Source: Pseudoalteromonas sp. A601
Lineage (GTDB): Bacteria; Pseudomonadota; Gammaproteobacteria; Enterobacterales; Alteromonadaceae
NCBI RefSeq assembly: GCF_002165575.1
Contig: NZ_MXQF01000023.1
Span: forward strand, 1 to 56,360
Reading direction: 5' to 3'
Length of the DNA stretch: 56,360 nucleotides
The notes under the pieces were generated by a model. The model was not told the DNA's origin and did not search any database. It worked only from the letters and a program-made list of their open reading frames with translations. The position numbers and the translations under genes were made by a program. Shown here in pieces: positions 1 through 8,217 of this stretch (position 1 is its first letter; every line of letters starts with the position of its first letter).

Positions 1-4
1 TCCG

Positions 5-28
5 AAAAGCCCCTCAGGGGCTTTTTTT
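5..28 (+). terminator. Rho-independent terminator at the left edge
   Basis: GC-rich arms AAAAGCCCCT and AGGGGCTTTT are separated by a very short loop and followed by a run of T. It ends a plus-strand gene lying to the left of the window. Confidence 0.85.
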
Positions 29-152
29 ATTGCTTTAAATTTTCTGTAAAATCTGTATCTTATCTACATAATTCTGATTATCAGCCTTAGTTTGGGGTTT
101 ACCCTTACTTGGAGCTAAAATTAAACAGTTCAAATTGATTGGAGGTCTTGTC

Positions 153-878
153 ATGTGGCAGCCTAAATTAAAAATATGGTTAATGGTTGGAGCCTTGAGT
201 TTATCGTGTGCAACTCATGCAGGCTTAGATGAAGGTATTAAAGCAGCGAATGAAGGTCAATTCGAAGAAGCGTTGAAAGAATTTAATTATCTAGCTGATA
301 AAGGCTACGCCCCTGGTATTTATGAACTTGGCAAACTTTATGAAGATGGTCACGGCGTTACTAAAAATTACCGCAAAGCCGCTGATTTATATCAACAAGC
401 AGTAAAAAAATGGCACGTAGACTCTATGTTTGCCCTCGCAGTTCTCTATGATGAAGGCAAAGGCGTTAAGCTAGATAAACAAATGGCGGTGTCATTATTT
501 AAACAAGCGGCCGAAAAAAATATGCCTGCTGCCCAGTTTAATCTAGGTGTTATGTACTCAAATGGTGATGGCGTAGCACAAGATTACAAACAAGCAATGA
601 AATGGTACGAAAAAGCAGCAGGTAACAACTATTCTTTAGCGCAATTTAATATGGCACTAATGTACTTTGAGGGCTTAGGCGTAGATAAGAATATTGAAAA
701 ATCTTACATCTGGAATACTGTGGCAGAATTTAATGGTAATTTAAATGCTAGTCACAGTAGAAAGTTAGACGAGCAAAAAATGTTACCCGCAGAAATCATT
801 GAAGCAAAAGAAAAAGCCAATGAGCTATACGAGCGCATACAAGCTGGGCTATATGGCGGTGAAGGCCGACTTTATTAA
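153..878 (+). CDS. Sel1-repeat (TPR-like) secreted protein
   Basis: A short N-terminal hydrophobic segment ending in THA-G looks like a Sec signal peptide, so the 241-residue product is probably periplasmic. The rest is four or five Sel1-like repeats with the usual pattern of A-x2-LG-x-MY-x2-G-x-GV, seen for example around LGVMYSNGDGVAQDY and MALMYFEGLGVDKN. Such repeats form alpha-solenoids that bind partner proteins; no specific role can be read off. An in-frame TTG exists at 135, but a strong GGAGG at 141-145 sits seven bases before the ATG at 153, so that ATG is chosen. The gene is monocistronic and faces the aldehyde dehydrogenase gene tail to tail. Confidence 0.85.
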   Translation: MWQPKLKIWLMVGALSLSCATHAGLDEGIKAANEGQFEEALKEFNYLADKGYAPGIYELGKLYEDGHGVTKNYRKAADLYQQAVKKWHVDSMFALAVLYDEGKGVKLDKQMAVSLFKQAAEKNMPAAQFNLGVMYSNGDGVAQDYKQAMKWYEKAAGNNYSLAQFNMALMYFEGLGVDKNIEKSYIWNTVAEFNGNLNASHSRKLDEQKMLPAEIIEAKEKANELYERIQAGLYGGEGRLY

Positions 879-888
879 TATAATGCAC

Positions 889-925
889 TGGTTGTACTGA
901 CGTCTTAAGGTCGTAAGTACAACCA
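889..925. terminator. Convergent hairpin between Sel1 gene and aldehyde dehydrogenase
   Basis: Perfect 10-bp arms TGGTTGTACT (889-898) and AGTACAACCA (916-925) flank a 17-base loop. The structure covers the stop codon of the minus-strand gene. There is no strong T run, so termination is inferred from position between convergent genes. Confidence 0.5.
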
Positions 926-2347
926 TTTAAGTGCTTTGACCAATAATTTATTATGTGACAATAGCAGCTTCAGCCTTGGGTTAAATTTACCTGTGTGTAG
1001 TTTATTACGCACATGGCTAAAAGTTATAAACCCTTCTTTGCCATGGTAGTTGCCCATTCCCGACTCCCCTATCCCTCCAAATGGCGCATCATCAGAGGTT
1101 ACTTGCAGTAAGGTATCATTAACCGCAAATGTTCCACTTTGAGTTTGTAGCTCAATCGTTTGAATAAGCTGAGAGTTATATCCCATTACATACAAAGCAA
1201 GTGGATGCGGGCGCGCATTAATATATGATATTACCTCGGAGATATTGTCATATTCTAATATAGGTAAAATGGGGCCAAAAATTTCTTCTTGCATTACGGC
1301 CATGCCATCATTCACATGTGTCACAATATGCAGACCCATACGGTGTTTTTGCTCATCAGCCATATTCTCATCAAGCGGCTTGACTACTTGCGCTCCGTTA
1401 CCTTTGGCATCGTTAAGTAATTCACTTAATCTTTTAAAATGTTGCTGACTGATAACAGAGGTTAAATTTTTACCTTCAACCCCTTGTGGGTAGTACTTTT
1501 TATACAAAGTACATAAACTATGTGTTAATTGGTGCTGCAACTTTTTTGGTACAAATATATAGTCGGGAGCCACACATATCTGCCCAGCATTAGACATTTT
1601 ACCAAATAAGATTGTTTTTGCTGCTTTGTTAATATCTGCATCGCTGGTGATAATTACAGGTGACTTTCCACCTAGCTCTAAAGTTACTGGCGTTAGGTTT
1701 TTACTCGCCGCGGCCATAACATGACGCCCTACATTCGTCGAGCCGGTAAAAAATAAATGCGCAAAGGGCAAGTTTGAAAACTCTTGACTTAACCGGGCAT
1801 CGCCTTCAATTAGCAAACAATGTGCATCTAGCCCTTCAATGAATAGCCGCTTTAATACTTGATTAGTATGCGGGGTAAACTCACTGACTTTTAATAAAAC
1901 GCGATTACCAGCAGCCAATGCTGTGATCACGGGCACTAAAGCTAATTGGATTGGGTAATTCCAAGGAGCGATAATACCTACGACGCCTTTGGGCTGATAG
2001 CTAACCGACACCTTAGACGGTGCTAAGCTCAGCCCTGGATTACGCGGTGAATCCTTTACCCATTTTGGTAAGTGCTTAACTGTATGGGTTATAGCCTTAA
2101 CACTGGGTAGTAAATCACCCATAACAGTATCAAAGGCAGTACGATAACCAAAGTCTTTTGAAGTAGCAGCAACCAAGTCAATCTCAAGCGCAATAAGTTG
2201 ACGCTTTAACTGTTTAAGTAAACGTATTCGTTCTGCAATTGCTAAATAAGAAGCTTCATTAAACCGCTGTTGCATCTTTATAAAATGCGGCATTAAATCA
2301 CCTGTCAGTGATGTATTCGTTGCATTTTCAGTCAAGTGCGTATCCAC
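905..2347 (-). CDS. NAD(P)-dependent aldehyde dehydrogenase, coniferyl-aldehyde dehydrogenase type
   Basis: The 480-residue protein is a full-length member of the aldehyde dehydrogenase superfamily, which oxidises aldehydes to carboxylic acids with NAD(P)+. The catalytic set is present: the oxyanion Asn in PWN (N130), Lys in LLKVSE (K153), general base Glu in LELGGKSP (E224) and nucleophile Cys in GQICVAPDY (C258). GQICVAPDY and the C-terminal SPFGGIGESGMG-like segment (here APFGGIGESGMG) place it near coniferyl-aldehyde/CalB-like and fatty-aldehyde dehydrogenases. The substrate is not determined; a lipid or aromatic aldehyde is plausible. The C-terminus ends in a hydrophobic/basic tail (LVKALKWLYLRP) that may associate with the membrane. 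The gene stands alone between two hairpins. Confidence 0.88.
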   Translation of the reverse strand: MDTHLTENATNTSLTGDLMPHFIKMQQRFNEASYLAIAERIRLLKQLKRQLIALEIDLVAATSKDFGYRTAFDTVMGDLLPSVKAITHTVKHLPKWVKDSPRNPGLSLAPSKVSVSYQPKGVVGIIAPWNYPIQLALVPVITALAAGNRVLLKVSEFTPHTNQVLKRLFIEGLDAHCLLIEGDARLSQEFSNLPFAHLFFTGSTNVGRHVMAAASKNLTPVTLELGGKSPVIITSDADINKAAKTILFGKMSNAGQICVAPDYIFVPKKLQHQLTHSLCTLYKKYYPQGVEGKNLTSVISQQHFKRLSELLNDAKGNGAQVVKPLDENMADEQKHRMGLHIVTHVNDGMAVMQEEIFGPILPILEYDNISEVISYINARPHPLALYVMGYNSQLIQTIELQTQSGTFAVNDTLLQVTSDDAPFGGIGESGMGNYHGKEGFITFSHVRNKLHTGKFNPRLKLLLSHNKLLVKALKWLYLRP

Positions 2348-2399
2348 GAATAAGATTAATATGTAGACACTATAACGGTGTTTAAAGGTTGGGGCAATA

Positions 2400-2429
2400 A
2401 AGAGTGCCTAATATAAACTAAGCACTCTT
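2400..2429 (-). terminator. Terminator of the porin/symporter transcript
   Basis: Arms AAGAGTGC (2400-2407) and GCACTCTT (2422-2429) are followed on the minus strand by TTTATT. It lies just after the stop of the DASS symporter gene. Confidence 0.6.
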
Positions 2430-2447
2430 GGTTGGGTAACTAATTGA

Positions 2448-3923
2448 TTAAAAATCAAATACTGATGCAGCAATGGTCATAGTGACTAAAGTAATAAAAA
2501 CAATTGCAATGATATTTAATACAAAGCCAGAACGTATCATGTCGCGTATTTGTATTTGTCCTGAACCGAATACAATTGCATTCGGTGGTGTTGCAACCGG
2601 CATCATAAACGCGCAACTACACGCTATAGCCGCAGGAATAACCCATACTAACGGAGTGCCTGTAACGGACTCAGCAACAGGGCCCAGTAAAGGTAAAAAG
2701 CCTGCTGCTGTAGCTGTGTTACTGGTTATTTCTGTAAGAAAGGTAATCAATGTAGCAATGACTAATATACTCAATACAAGCGGGATTGTACTCGCCCCCT
2801 CTATCATATGTGCGATATATTCAGCCAAACCAGAGGATTTTATTTGTGCAGCTAACGTTAAGCCGCCACCAAATAATAGCAACACGCCCCATGGCACACC
2901 GGCAGCGCTTTGCCAATCTAAAATTCGCTCGTCACTGCCTTTGTTAGCAGGCAATACAAATAGCAATAATGCTGCAGCAATAGCGATACCGGTATCTGAT
3001 ATTTTTAAGCCTGTAAAATCAGCCAATAACGGTCTAAAAATCCAACATAGTGCAGCCAGCGTAAATACACATAGCACACCTTTCTCAGCACGTTGAATTC
3101 GACCAAGTTCTACTAACTGCCTGCTAAATAAAGATTTAGTATCAACTTTTCCTGCACCAAGTTTGGTCTTATCCACTTTATAAGCAAATTTGGTTAACCA
3201 AACCCAGCAAATTAATAACATGGTGATTGATAACGGTACGCCTATTTTCATCCACTGAGCAAAACCAATCTCTATTTGATAACTGTCAGATAAATACGCT
3301 GCCATCAAGGCATTCGGCGGAGTTCCAATTAGCGTCGCAATTCCTCCGATACTCGCACCATAGGCAATCGACAATAGTAACGCTTTGCCAAAGCCATTAT
3401 TATTAGGGTTTGATTTTTGTACTAAATGCGTAATTGATAACGCTATAGGTAGCATCATCACTGCCGTGGCCGTATTAGACATCCACATCGATAAAAATGC
3501 AGTTACAAGCATCATGGCAAGAATTTGTAAACTAGGTTTACTGCCTGCATACATCATTGTCTTAAGCGCAATACGCTTATGAAGACCCCAGCGTTCCATC
3601 GCAATGGAAATTAAAAAACCACCTAAAAATAAAAATATTAATGGGTGAGCATAGGGTGCAGCGACACTTTTAATTGCTGCTATGTCAGCAAGCGGCGAGA
3701 ACACGAGTGGTAATAATGCTGTTGCAGGTATTGGCACAACCTCACTGACCCACCACGAAGCCATCCAAAAAGCCAATCCTGCGACTCTAAAAGCAGCAAC
3801 ACTTAATCCTGTTGGAGGATCTACCAAGCAGGTAATTAACATAACACACGGTCCTAGCAATAGCATAAAGTATTGCATGAGGGGTGATTTCTTTTGATTA
3901 TTACTGGTTAATACACTCATCAC
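2448..3923 (-). CDS. DASS (SLC13/INDY-type) Na+/di- or tricarboxylate symporter
   Basis: A 491-residue inner-membrane protein with about eleven hydrophobic segments. Both SNT signature motifs of the divalent anion:sodium symporter family are present: MSNTATAVMM in the first half and TSNTATAAGF in the second. In VcINDY these loops bind Na+ and the carboxylate substrate, so import of succinate, malate, fumarate or a similar acid is the best reading. The gene lies seven bases downstream of the porin stop codon, so the two are almost certainly cotranscribed from the sigma-54 promoter upstream of the porin. The DctB/DctD-like system next door fits C4-dicarboxylate control. Sulfate or citrate are alternative substrates within the family. 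Confidence 0.9.
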   Translation of the reverse strand: MMSVLTSNNQKKSPLMQYFMLLLGPCVMLITCLVDPPTGLSVAAFRVAGLAFWMASWWVSEVVPIPATALLPLVFSPLADIAAIKSVAAPYAHPLIFLFLGGFLISIAMERWGLHKRIALKTMMYAGSKPSLQILAMMLVTAFLSMWMSNTATAVMMLPIALSITHLVQKSNPNNNGFGKALLLSIAYGASIGGIATLIGTPPNALMAAYLSDSYQIEIGFAQWMKIGVPLSITMLLICWVWLTKFAYKVDKTKLGAGKVDTKSLFSRQLVELGRIQRAEKGVLCVFTLAALCWIFRPLLADFTGLKISDTGIAIAAALLLFVLPANKGSDERILDWQSAAGVPWGVLLLFGGGLTLAAQIKSSGLAEYIAHMIEGASTIPLVLSILVIATLITFLTEITSNTATAAGFLPLLGPVAESVTGTPLVWVIPAAIACSCAFMMPVATPPNAIVFGSGQIQIRDMIRSGFVLNIIAIVFITLVTMTIAASVFDF

Positions 3924-3930
3924 TTATCCT

Positions 3931-4896
3931 CTAAAATTTATACTTAAGGCCTAATGCAAGGCTGCTATCACTTTGTTGATCGAGGTCTAAATTTGTATAA
4001 AGCAAGTAAGCGGTTGTTTGCTTATCAAATACATAATCTACACCGCTAGTCCACTGACTACCATCAGTAGCATGGCGCAACTGCGAGTCATCACTAGCAA
4101 ACTGTACTTTTGGTGCCCATTGACCCATTTTGTAACTAGCACTGAGTACATAGCCATTACCCGACTTACTGCCATCAAGTGATTCACTGCGCTGATAGAT
4201 TGCGCCAAACTGCCACTGCGCTTGCTTGATGACACCCGCTATACGCGTAGCATTAATATTATTGAGCGAATCAACATGACTGATAGCCACATAGTAACTT
4301 TTATTTTTTAAACCACGATCACCATAAATTAGTGTAGCTGCATACCCAGCTTCGTTATTTGCACTGTCATCTTTAGGTGCATAAGTGAAGGATAGTTGTG
4401 CACCCGAAAAAGATTTAGATGTGTAGGTTAGCGTGTCACCTAGTCTATCTTGCCCTGGTAAGAGCTGGGCAATATCAGCTTGAGTCTCATTAAAGTTATC
4501 TACTTTACCTTCAGAATACTTAAATCGCGTATCATTACGGCCAAAAACCACTTGACCAAAACTCCCCCTCAAACCCAAGTATGTATTACGCGCGCTGAAA
4601 GGTTCGCTGGTATTATCGTGTTCAAACCCCTTTACCTGCACCTCGTATTTAAAAATTGCACTGAGTGATTCACTCAGCTTGTGACTTCCTTTAACACCAA
4701 TACGAGAAAAAGGTGCATCAATCTGTGTGCCTTCTTGCGCATAGCGCATAGTACCTGTATCTGTTTTAGCTATTTGCACCTCAGCTTTGCCATAGATATC
4801 GTAGTCTGCGCCGTACGCTTGATGAGTAGCTGTTGTAGTAGTCAGCGCTGTAAAAATAGTCAGCGCGGTTTTATGGGGTTTATATTTTGTTATCAT
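3931..4896 (-). CDS. Trimeric-type outer-membrane porin
   Basis: A 321-residue Gram-negative porin. The N-terminus has a basic/hydrophobic signal peptide ending in QAYG-AD, then the first strand DIYGKAEVQIAKTD. The body alternates in amphipathic beta-strand fashion, with the family motifs SRIGVKGSHKL, YLGLRGSFGQVVFGR and the terminal strand ALGLKYKF ending in Phe for BAM recognition. It provides passive diffusion across the outer membrane. Its cotranscription with a DASS symporter suggests that it admits the same small anion. The leader of about 36 bases runs from a predicted sigma-54 promoter. Specificity cannot be read from the sequence. Confidence 0.88.
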   Translation of the reverse strand: MITKYKPHKTALTIFTALTTTTATHQAYGADYDIYGKAEVQIAKTDTGTMRYAQEGTQIDAPFSRIGVKGSHKLSESLSAIFKYEVQVKGFEHDNTSEPFSARNTYLGLRGSFGQVVFGRNDTRFKYSEGKVDNFNETQADIAQLLPGQDRLGDTLTYTSKSFSGAQLSFTYAPKDDSANNEAGYAATLIYGDRGLKNKSYYVAISHVDSLNNINATRIAGVIKQAQWQFGAIYQRSESLDGSKSGNGYVLSASYKMGQWAPKVQFASDDSQLRHATDGSQWTSGVDYVFDKQTTAYLLYTNLDLDQQSDSSLALGLKYKF

Positions 4897-4942
4897 TGCG
4901 TGCCCTATTGTTAGGAGAATATGTTGTTCCTAATCAATAAAG

Positions 4943-4958
4943 GCAACTTTACTGCCAA
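4943..4958 (-). promoter_or_regulatory. Sigma-54 (-24/-12) promoter for porin-symporter operon
   Basis: On the minus strand the sequence is TTGGCAGTAAAGTTGC. It has the invariant GG (complement of 4955-4956) and GC (complement of 4943-4944) exactly ten bases apart, and matches TGGCA-N6-TTGC. Predicted start near 4931, about 36 bases before the porin ATG. Confidence 0.85.
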
Positions 4959-4986
4959 TGTGCACCAATTAAATTAACCAATTAAT

Positions 4987-4999
4987 TATCAATAACTTA
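4987..4999. promoter_or_regulatory. Candidate IHF site
   Basis: TATCAATAACTTA is an exact match to the IHF consensus WATCAANNNNTTR. It lies between the sigma-54 promoter and the distal inverted repeat, where IHF bending usually brings an enhancer-bound activator to the polymerase. Confidence 0.6.
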
Positions 5000-5029
5000 A
5001 TAATAACAATAAAATGAAAGATAAATTAA

Positions 5030-5080
5030 TGGGTGGATTTATACCTATTTTTTTATAGCGCCTGTCACTAAAACCACCCA
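5030..5080. promoter_or_regulatory. Candidate upstream activating sequence (or terminator) between activator gene and porin
   Basis: Inverted arms TGGGTGGATTT (5030-5040) and AAAACCACCCA (5070-5080) differ at one position and are separated by 29 bases. They lie about 100-150 bases upstream of the predicted porin start site, a normal enhancer distance. The structure is also just downstream of the activator stop codon, so a terminator role is possible. Confidence 0.4.
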
Positions 5081-5092
5081 TTTATAAGCTTA

Positions 5093-6457
5093 TTAATCTT
5101 TAAACATTTCTTTATTGAGTCCGTACTTATTCATTTTGTCATAGAGGGTTTTGCGCGCGAGCTGTAATGTTTGCATTGTATCTTTTATGCTGCCTTGGTG
5201 GCGTTCAAGGGCTTCTTCTACTAAAGATTGCTCATAAAAACTAACTTTTTCAGCCAAACTCAGATCAGTAGGCAAGACATTGTGATGTCTATTGGTTTTT
5301 GCAAATGCAAGCTCGGCACCAAGTAATACTGCACGCTCGGCTTGGTTTCTCAGCTCACGAACATTCCCAGGCCAATCATATTGCATTAAGTATTGTTGTG
5401 CTTCGCAGTTAAGAGGTGCTGGGGCTTTATGAAAACGAGTCGCAGCGATTGAACTAAAATGTTTAAATAATAATGGAATGTCGGCTTTTCTATCTCGAAG
5501 GGCTGGAATACTCACTTTAACGAGATTCAAACGATAATATAAATCAGCTCTAAACTCGCCTTGCTCAACCAAATGTAATAGGTCAACCTTAGTAGCAGCG
5601 ACTATTCTCACATCTAAATCAATCGGTTTGTTTTCTCCTACAGGCGTTACTTTACGCTCCTCCAGAACCCTTAATAACTTTATTTGCAAAGCCATTGGTG
5701 TACTTTCTATTTCGTCTAAAAATACGGTGCCACCTTGGGCAAATTCAAATTTACCTTGACGACTTTGGGTAGCGCCTGTGTAAGCGCCACTAACTGCACC
5801 AAACAGCTCACTCTCAATAAGTTGCTCAGGCACAGCCCCACAGTTTATTGCAACAAAATTACAATTAGAGCGTGTACTCTGATCGTGTAGATACCGCGCT
5901 ACAAGTTCTTTACCTGTCCCGGTTTCACCTTCGATCATCACATCTGCTGGGGTATCAATAACAGTGTTAAGTAAGTGCATCATATGCTGCATTTGCGGGG
6001 TGTCACCTAAAATTCTCACCCCGGGCGCAGATGTTTTCTCAACAGCTAGCTTTAATGCTCTATTTTCCATTACTAACGCACGCTTATCAGATGCTCGGGC
6101 TAAACAATCTAATAACTGCTCAGTAAGTGGCTTCTCAAATAAATCATATGCGCCTAACTGCATTGCTTTAACAGCAATAGAGACATCAGCAAAACCGGTT
6201 AAAAAAATGACGGGAAGTTCACTATCAAAAGCTTTTATTTGTTCAAGCAATTCCAAGCCGTCCATTTTTGGCATATTTATATCACTCAAAACAATACCAT
6301 TAAAACGGCGATTTAATTTACTAAGCGCACTAATCGGATCACTAAAACATTGAACTTTATAGCCTTCAAGCGAGAGTAATTGTGATAATGAATCTCGAAT
6401 TATCAATTCATCGTCAATTACAATGACATGGTTACAATCTTGATTTAATTCGCTCAT
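5093..6457 (-). CDS. dctD: Sigma-54-dependent response regulator, DctD-like
   Basis: A 454-residue NtrC-family activator. The receiver domain (about 10-125) carries the acidic pair D15/D16, phosphoacceptor D59 in LSDINMP, T87 and K109. The AAA+ domain (about 148-380) has Walker A GETGTGKE (177-184) and the sigma-54 contact loop as GAYTGA (224-229), a tyrosine variant of GAFTGA. A Fis-type helix-turn-helix closes the protein (GSIKDTMQTLQLARKTLYDKM). It should activate transcription from sigma-54 promoters once phosphorylated by the kinase encoded just upstream; the genes overlap by four bases. The adjacent sigma-54 promoter of the porin-symporter operon is the obvious target. DctD is the nearest named relative; the actual ligand is inferred. 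Confidence 0.88.
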   Translation of the reverse strand: MSELNQDCNHVIVIDDELIIRDSLSQLLSLEGYKVQCFSDPISALSKLNRRFNGIVLSDINMPKMDGLELLEQIKAFDSELPVIFLTGFADVSIAVKAMQLGAYDLFEKPLTEQLLDCLARASDKRALVMENRALKLAVEKTSAPGVRILGDTPQMQHMMHLLNTVIDTPADVMIEGETGTGKELVARYLHDQSTRSNCNFVAINCGAVPEQLIESELFGAVSGAYTGATQSRQGKFEFAQGGTVFLDEIESTPMALQIKLLRVLEERKVTPVGENKPIDLDVRIVAATKVDLLHLVEQGEFRADLYYRLNLVKVSIPALRDRKADIPLLFKHFSSIAATRFHKAPAPLNCEAQQYLMQYDWPGNVRELRNQAERAVLLGAELAFAKTNRHHNVLPTDLSLAEKVSFYEQSLVEEALERHQGSIKDTMQTLQLARKTLYDKMNKYGLNKEMFKD

Positions 6458-8190
6458 AAAGCTCCCTTATCTGAGGCCAACGTTATAATAAACTGAGCAC
6501 CACCATTAGGCCTATTATGCGCAGTTAAGCAGCCATCAAATGACTGAATAATTTGTTTTGAAATAGATAAGCCCAGACCTAAGCCATTACTTGATTTAGT
6601 GCTATAAAACGGCTCAAAAATGGAGTTCAAAGCATGTTGTTCAATACCTGGGCCAGTATCTAAAATGGATAACTTCACTCGGTCATCAAAAAGTTCAAGT
6701 TCAAAACTTAGTTCTTTAACCGATTGCTTATCCATAGCTTGACTTGCATTTGTGATCACATTCACTAACACCTGTTCAAACTTAATACCATCAACCCAGA
6801 CGCAAACTTCATCATTAATCTGGATAGGTTTTACCTTTACTTGATTTTGCTTTAATTGTGCGCTTGCGATCAACATGGCATTTTTTAATAGCTGAGCAAG
6901 ACTTATCGAACGCAATTGAGTTTGCGCTGGTTTACTAAAATGCTTTAGTTGGCCAACTATCTGGTGAACACGGTCAATTAAACCTTGTACTATAACAATG
7001 TTCTCCTGTGCAGCATTAATATCACCCTTGGCAATGAGCCTTTTAGCACTCACTAAATAGGTATTCATCGCACTTAAGGGCTGGTTTATTTCATGATTAA
7101 TTCCTGCACTTAGTTGACCAATGGTTGCCAGCTTAGCTGTTTGTATGAGTGCAAGCTGAGCTTTTTCAAGGGCCTGTGTACGCTCAATCACTTCTTGCTC
7201 AAGGCTATGGCGAGAAAATAGAAGCTTTTTATATCCGGCAAAACGTGCCATTAAGCTGTAACTTATAATTAATGCTAAAACATAAAACAAACTCAGCCAG
7301 ATTAATCGAGGTATCTGCTCTAAGCTCACCGATGTCACATCAACTAATACTGATATTTTTCCATTCAATTGACCAATTTTAGCATCAGCAAACACATACT
7401 GCTTCGTTGTAGTATTTTGTTTTATGTCTAATAAATTTATACTTTGAACGTTAATTATTGTAGTGCTTACATTACTTGGCTTATGATCAAGATACCTTCG
7501 TGATTTAATCAGCTTTTGCAGGACTGTGTCGCTTAACTCCTGAAATGTATTTAAGCGCCAACTAGGCTGGTTCGACATAGCAATCACACCATCATCAAGC
7601 ATCAAATAGAAATCACTTGTTTGAGAGGTATTTAGCAATTGCCTATCATTTTCAAATTTAGATACATTAATTTTCAACACGACTACGCCAATAACTTGGT
7701 TGCCATTATAGATAGGCTCTGAAAAGTAAATACCACGCTCTTGGGAGCGTTGGCCAAGGGCAAAATATGCCAGAGGCTGCCCCGCTAAGGCTTGATAAAA
7801 ATAAGGACGAAACGCGAAGTTACTGCCGACATAACTGTAATCCAATAACCAATTACTAGATGCTATGACATCTCCATTAGTATCAAGCACATAAGCGTCA
7901 GATGCACCACTTGCTTGTTGAATATCTACTAAATAACTATTTATTGCATTGTTTGATAGATCGCTATTTTCAATAAACTGACTAAGCAGCTGATTATCAC
8001 TTATAAAATGTGGAATTGAAGCAAAACGAGTTAACTCGGCTTTTAAGTAATGACTCAATTGCTGAACTTGTTGCTCAGCTTGGTTTTGACTTTTAGACAG
8101 GTCGTAATGACGACCAAAGTAATAAGCACTGAGTAATAATACCAGAAGTACTGCAAAGCAAACTGCATTTCGTTTTAATAGAGCTTGCAT
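6454..8190 (-). CDS. dctB: DctB-like sensor histidine kinase
   Basis: A 578-residue membrane kinase. A first membrane segment (about 10-27) is followed by a periplasmic double-Cache-like region (about 30-290), a second membrane segment (about 293-315), a coiled linker (ERTQALEKAQLALIQ) and the kinase core. The H-box is INHEINQPL, the N-box is NVITNASQAM, and the ATP-binding glycines are in DTGPGI and GLGLGLSI. In DctB the Cache domain senses C4-dicarboxylates directly. It overlaps the response regulator by four bases and lies 27 bases downstream of the TonB-dependent receptor gene, so the three are probably one transcript. It probably phosphorylates the regulator in response to an extracytoplasmic carboxylate. 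Confidence 0.87.
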   Translation of the reverse strand: MQALLKRNAVCFAVLLVLLLSAYYFGRHYDLSKSQNQAEQQVQQLSHYLKAELTRFASIPHFISDNQLLSQFIENSDLSNNAINSYLVDIQQASGASDAYVLDTNGDVIASSNWLLDYSYVGSNFAFRPYFYQALAGQPLAYFALGQRSQERGIYFSEPIYNGNQVIGVVVLKINVSKFENDRQLLNTSQTSDFYLMLDDGVIAMSNQPSWRLNTFQELSDTVLQKLIKSRRYLDHKPSNVSTTIINVQSINLLDIKQNTTTKQYVFADAKIGQLNGKISVLVDVTSVSLEQIPRLIWLSLFYVLALIISYSLMARFAGYKKLLFSRHSLEQEVIERTQALEKAQLALIQTAKLATIGQLSAGINHEINQPLSAMNTYLVSAKRLIAKGDINAAQENIVIVQGLIDRVHQIVGQLKHFSKPAQTQLRSISLAQLLKNAMLIASAQLKQNQVKVKPIQINDEVCVWVDGIKFEQVLVNVITNASQAMDKQSVKELSFELELFDDRVKLSILDTGPGIEQHALNSIFEPFYSTKSSNGLGLGLSISKQIIQSFDGCLTAHNRPNGGAQFIITLASDKGAL

Positions 8191-8217
8191 TATTTACCTA
8201 GCTTGCAAGAGAAGAAC

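Noticed and set aside
2473..3096. 207-residue plus-strand frame opposite the DASS symporter
   Set aside because: Mirror frame of a membrane protein with both SNT motifs; its codons follow the opposite strand.
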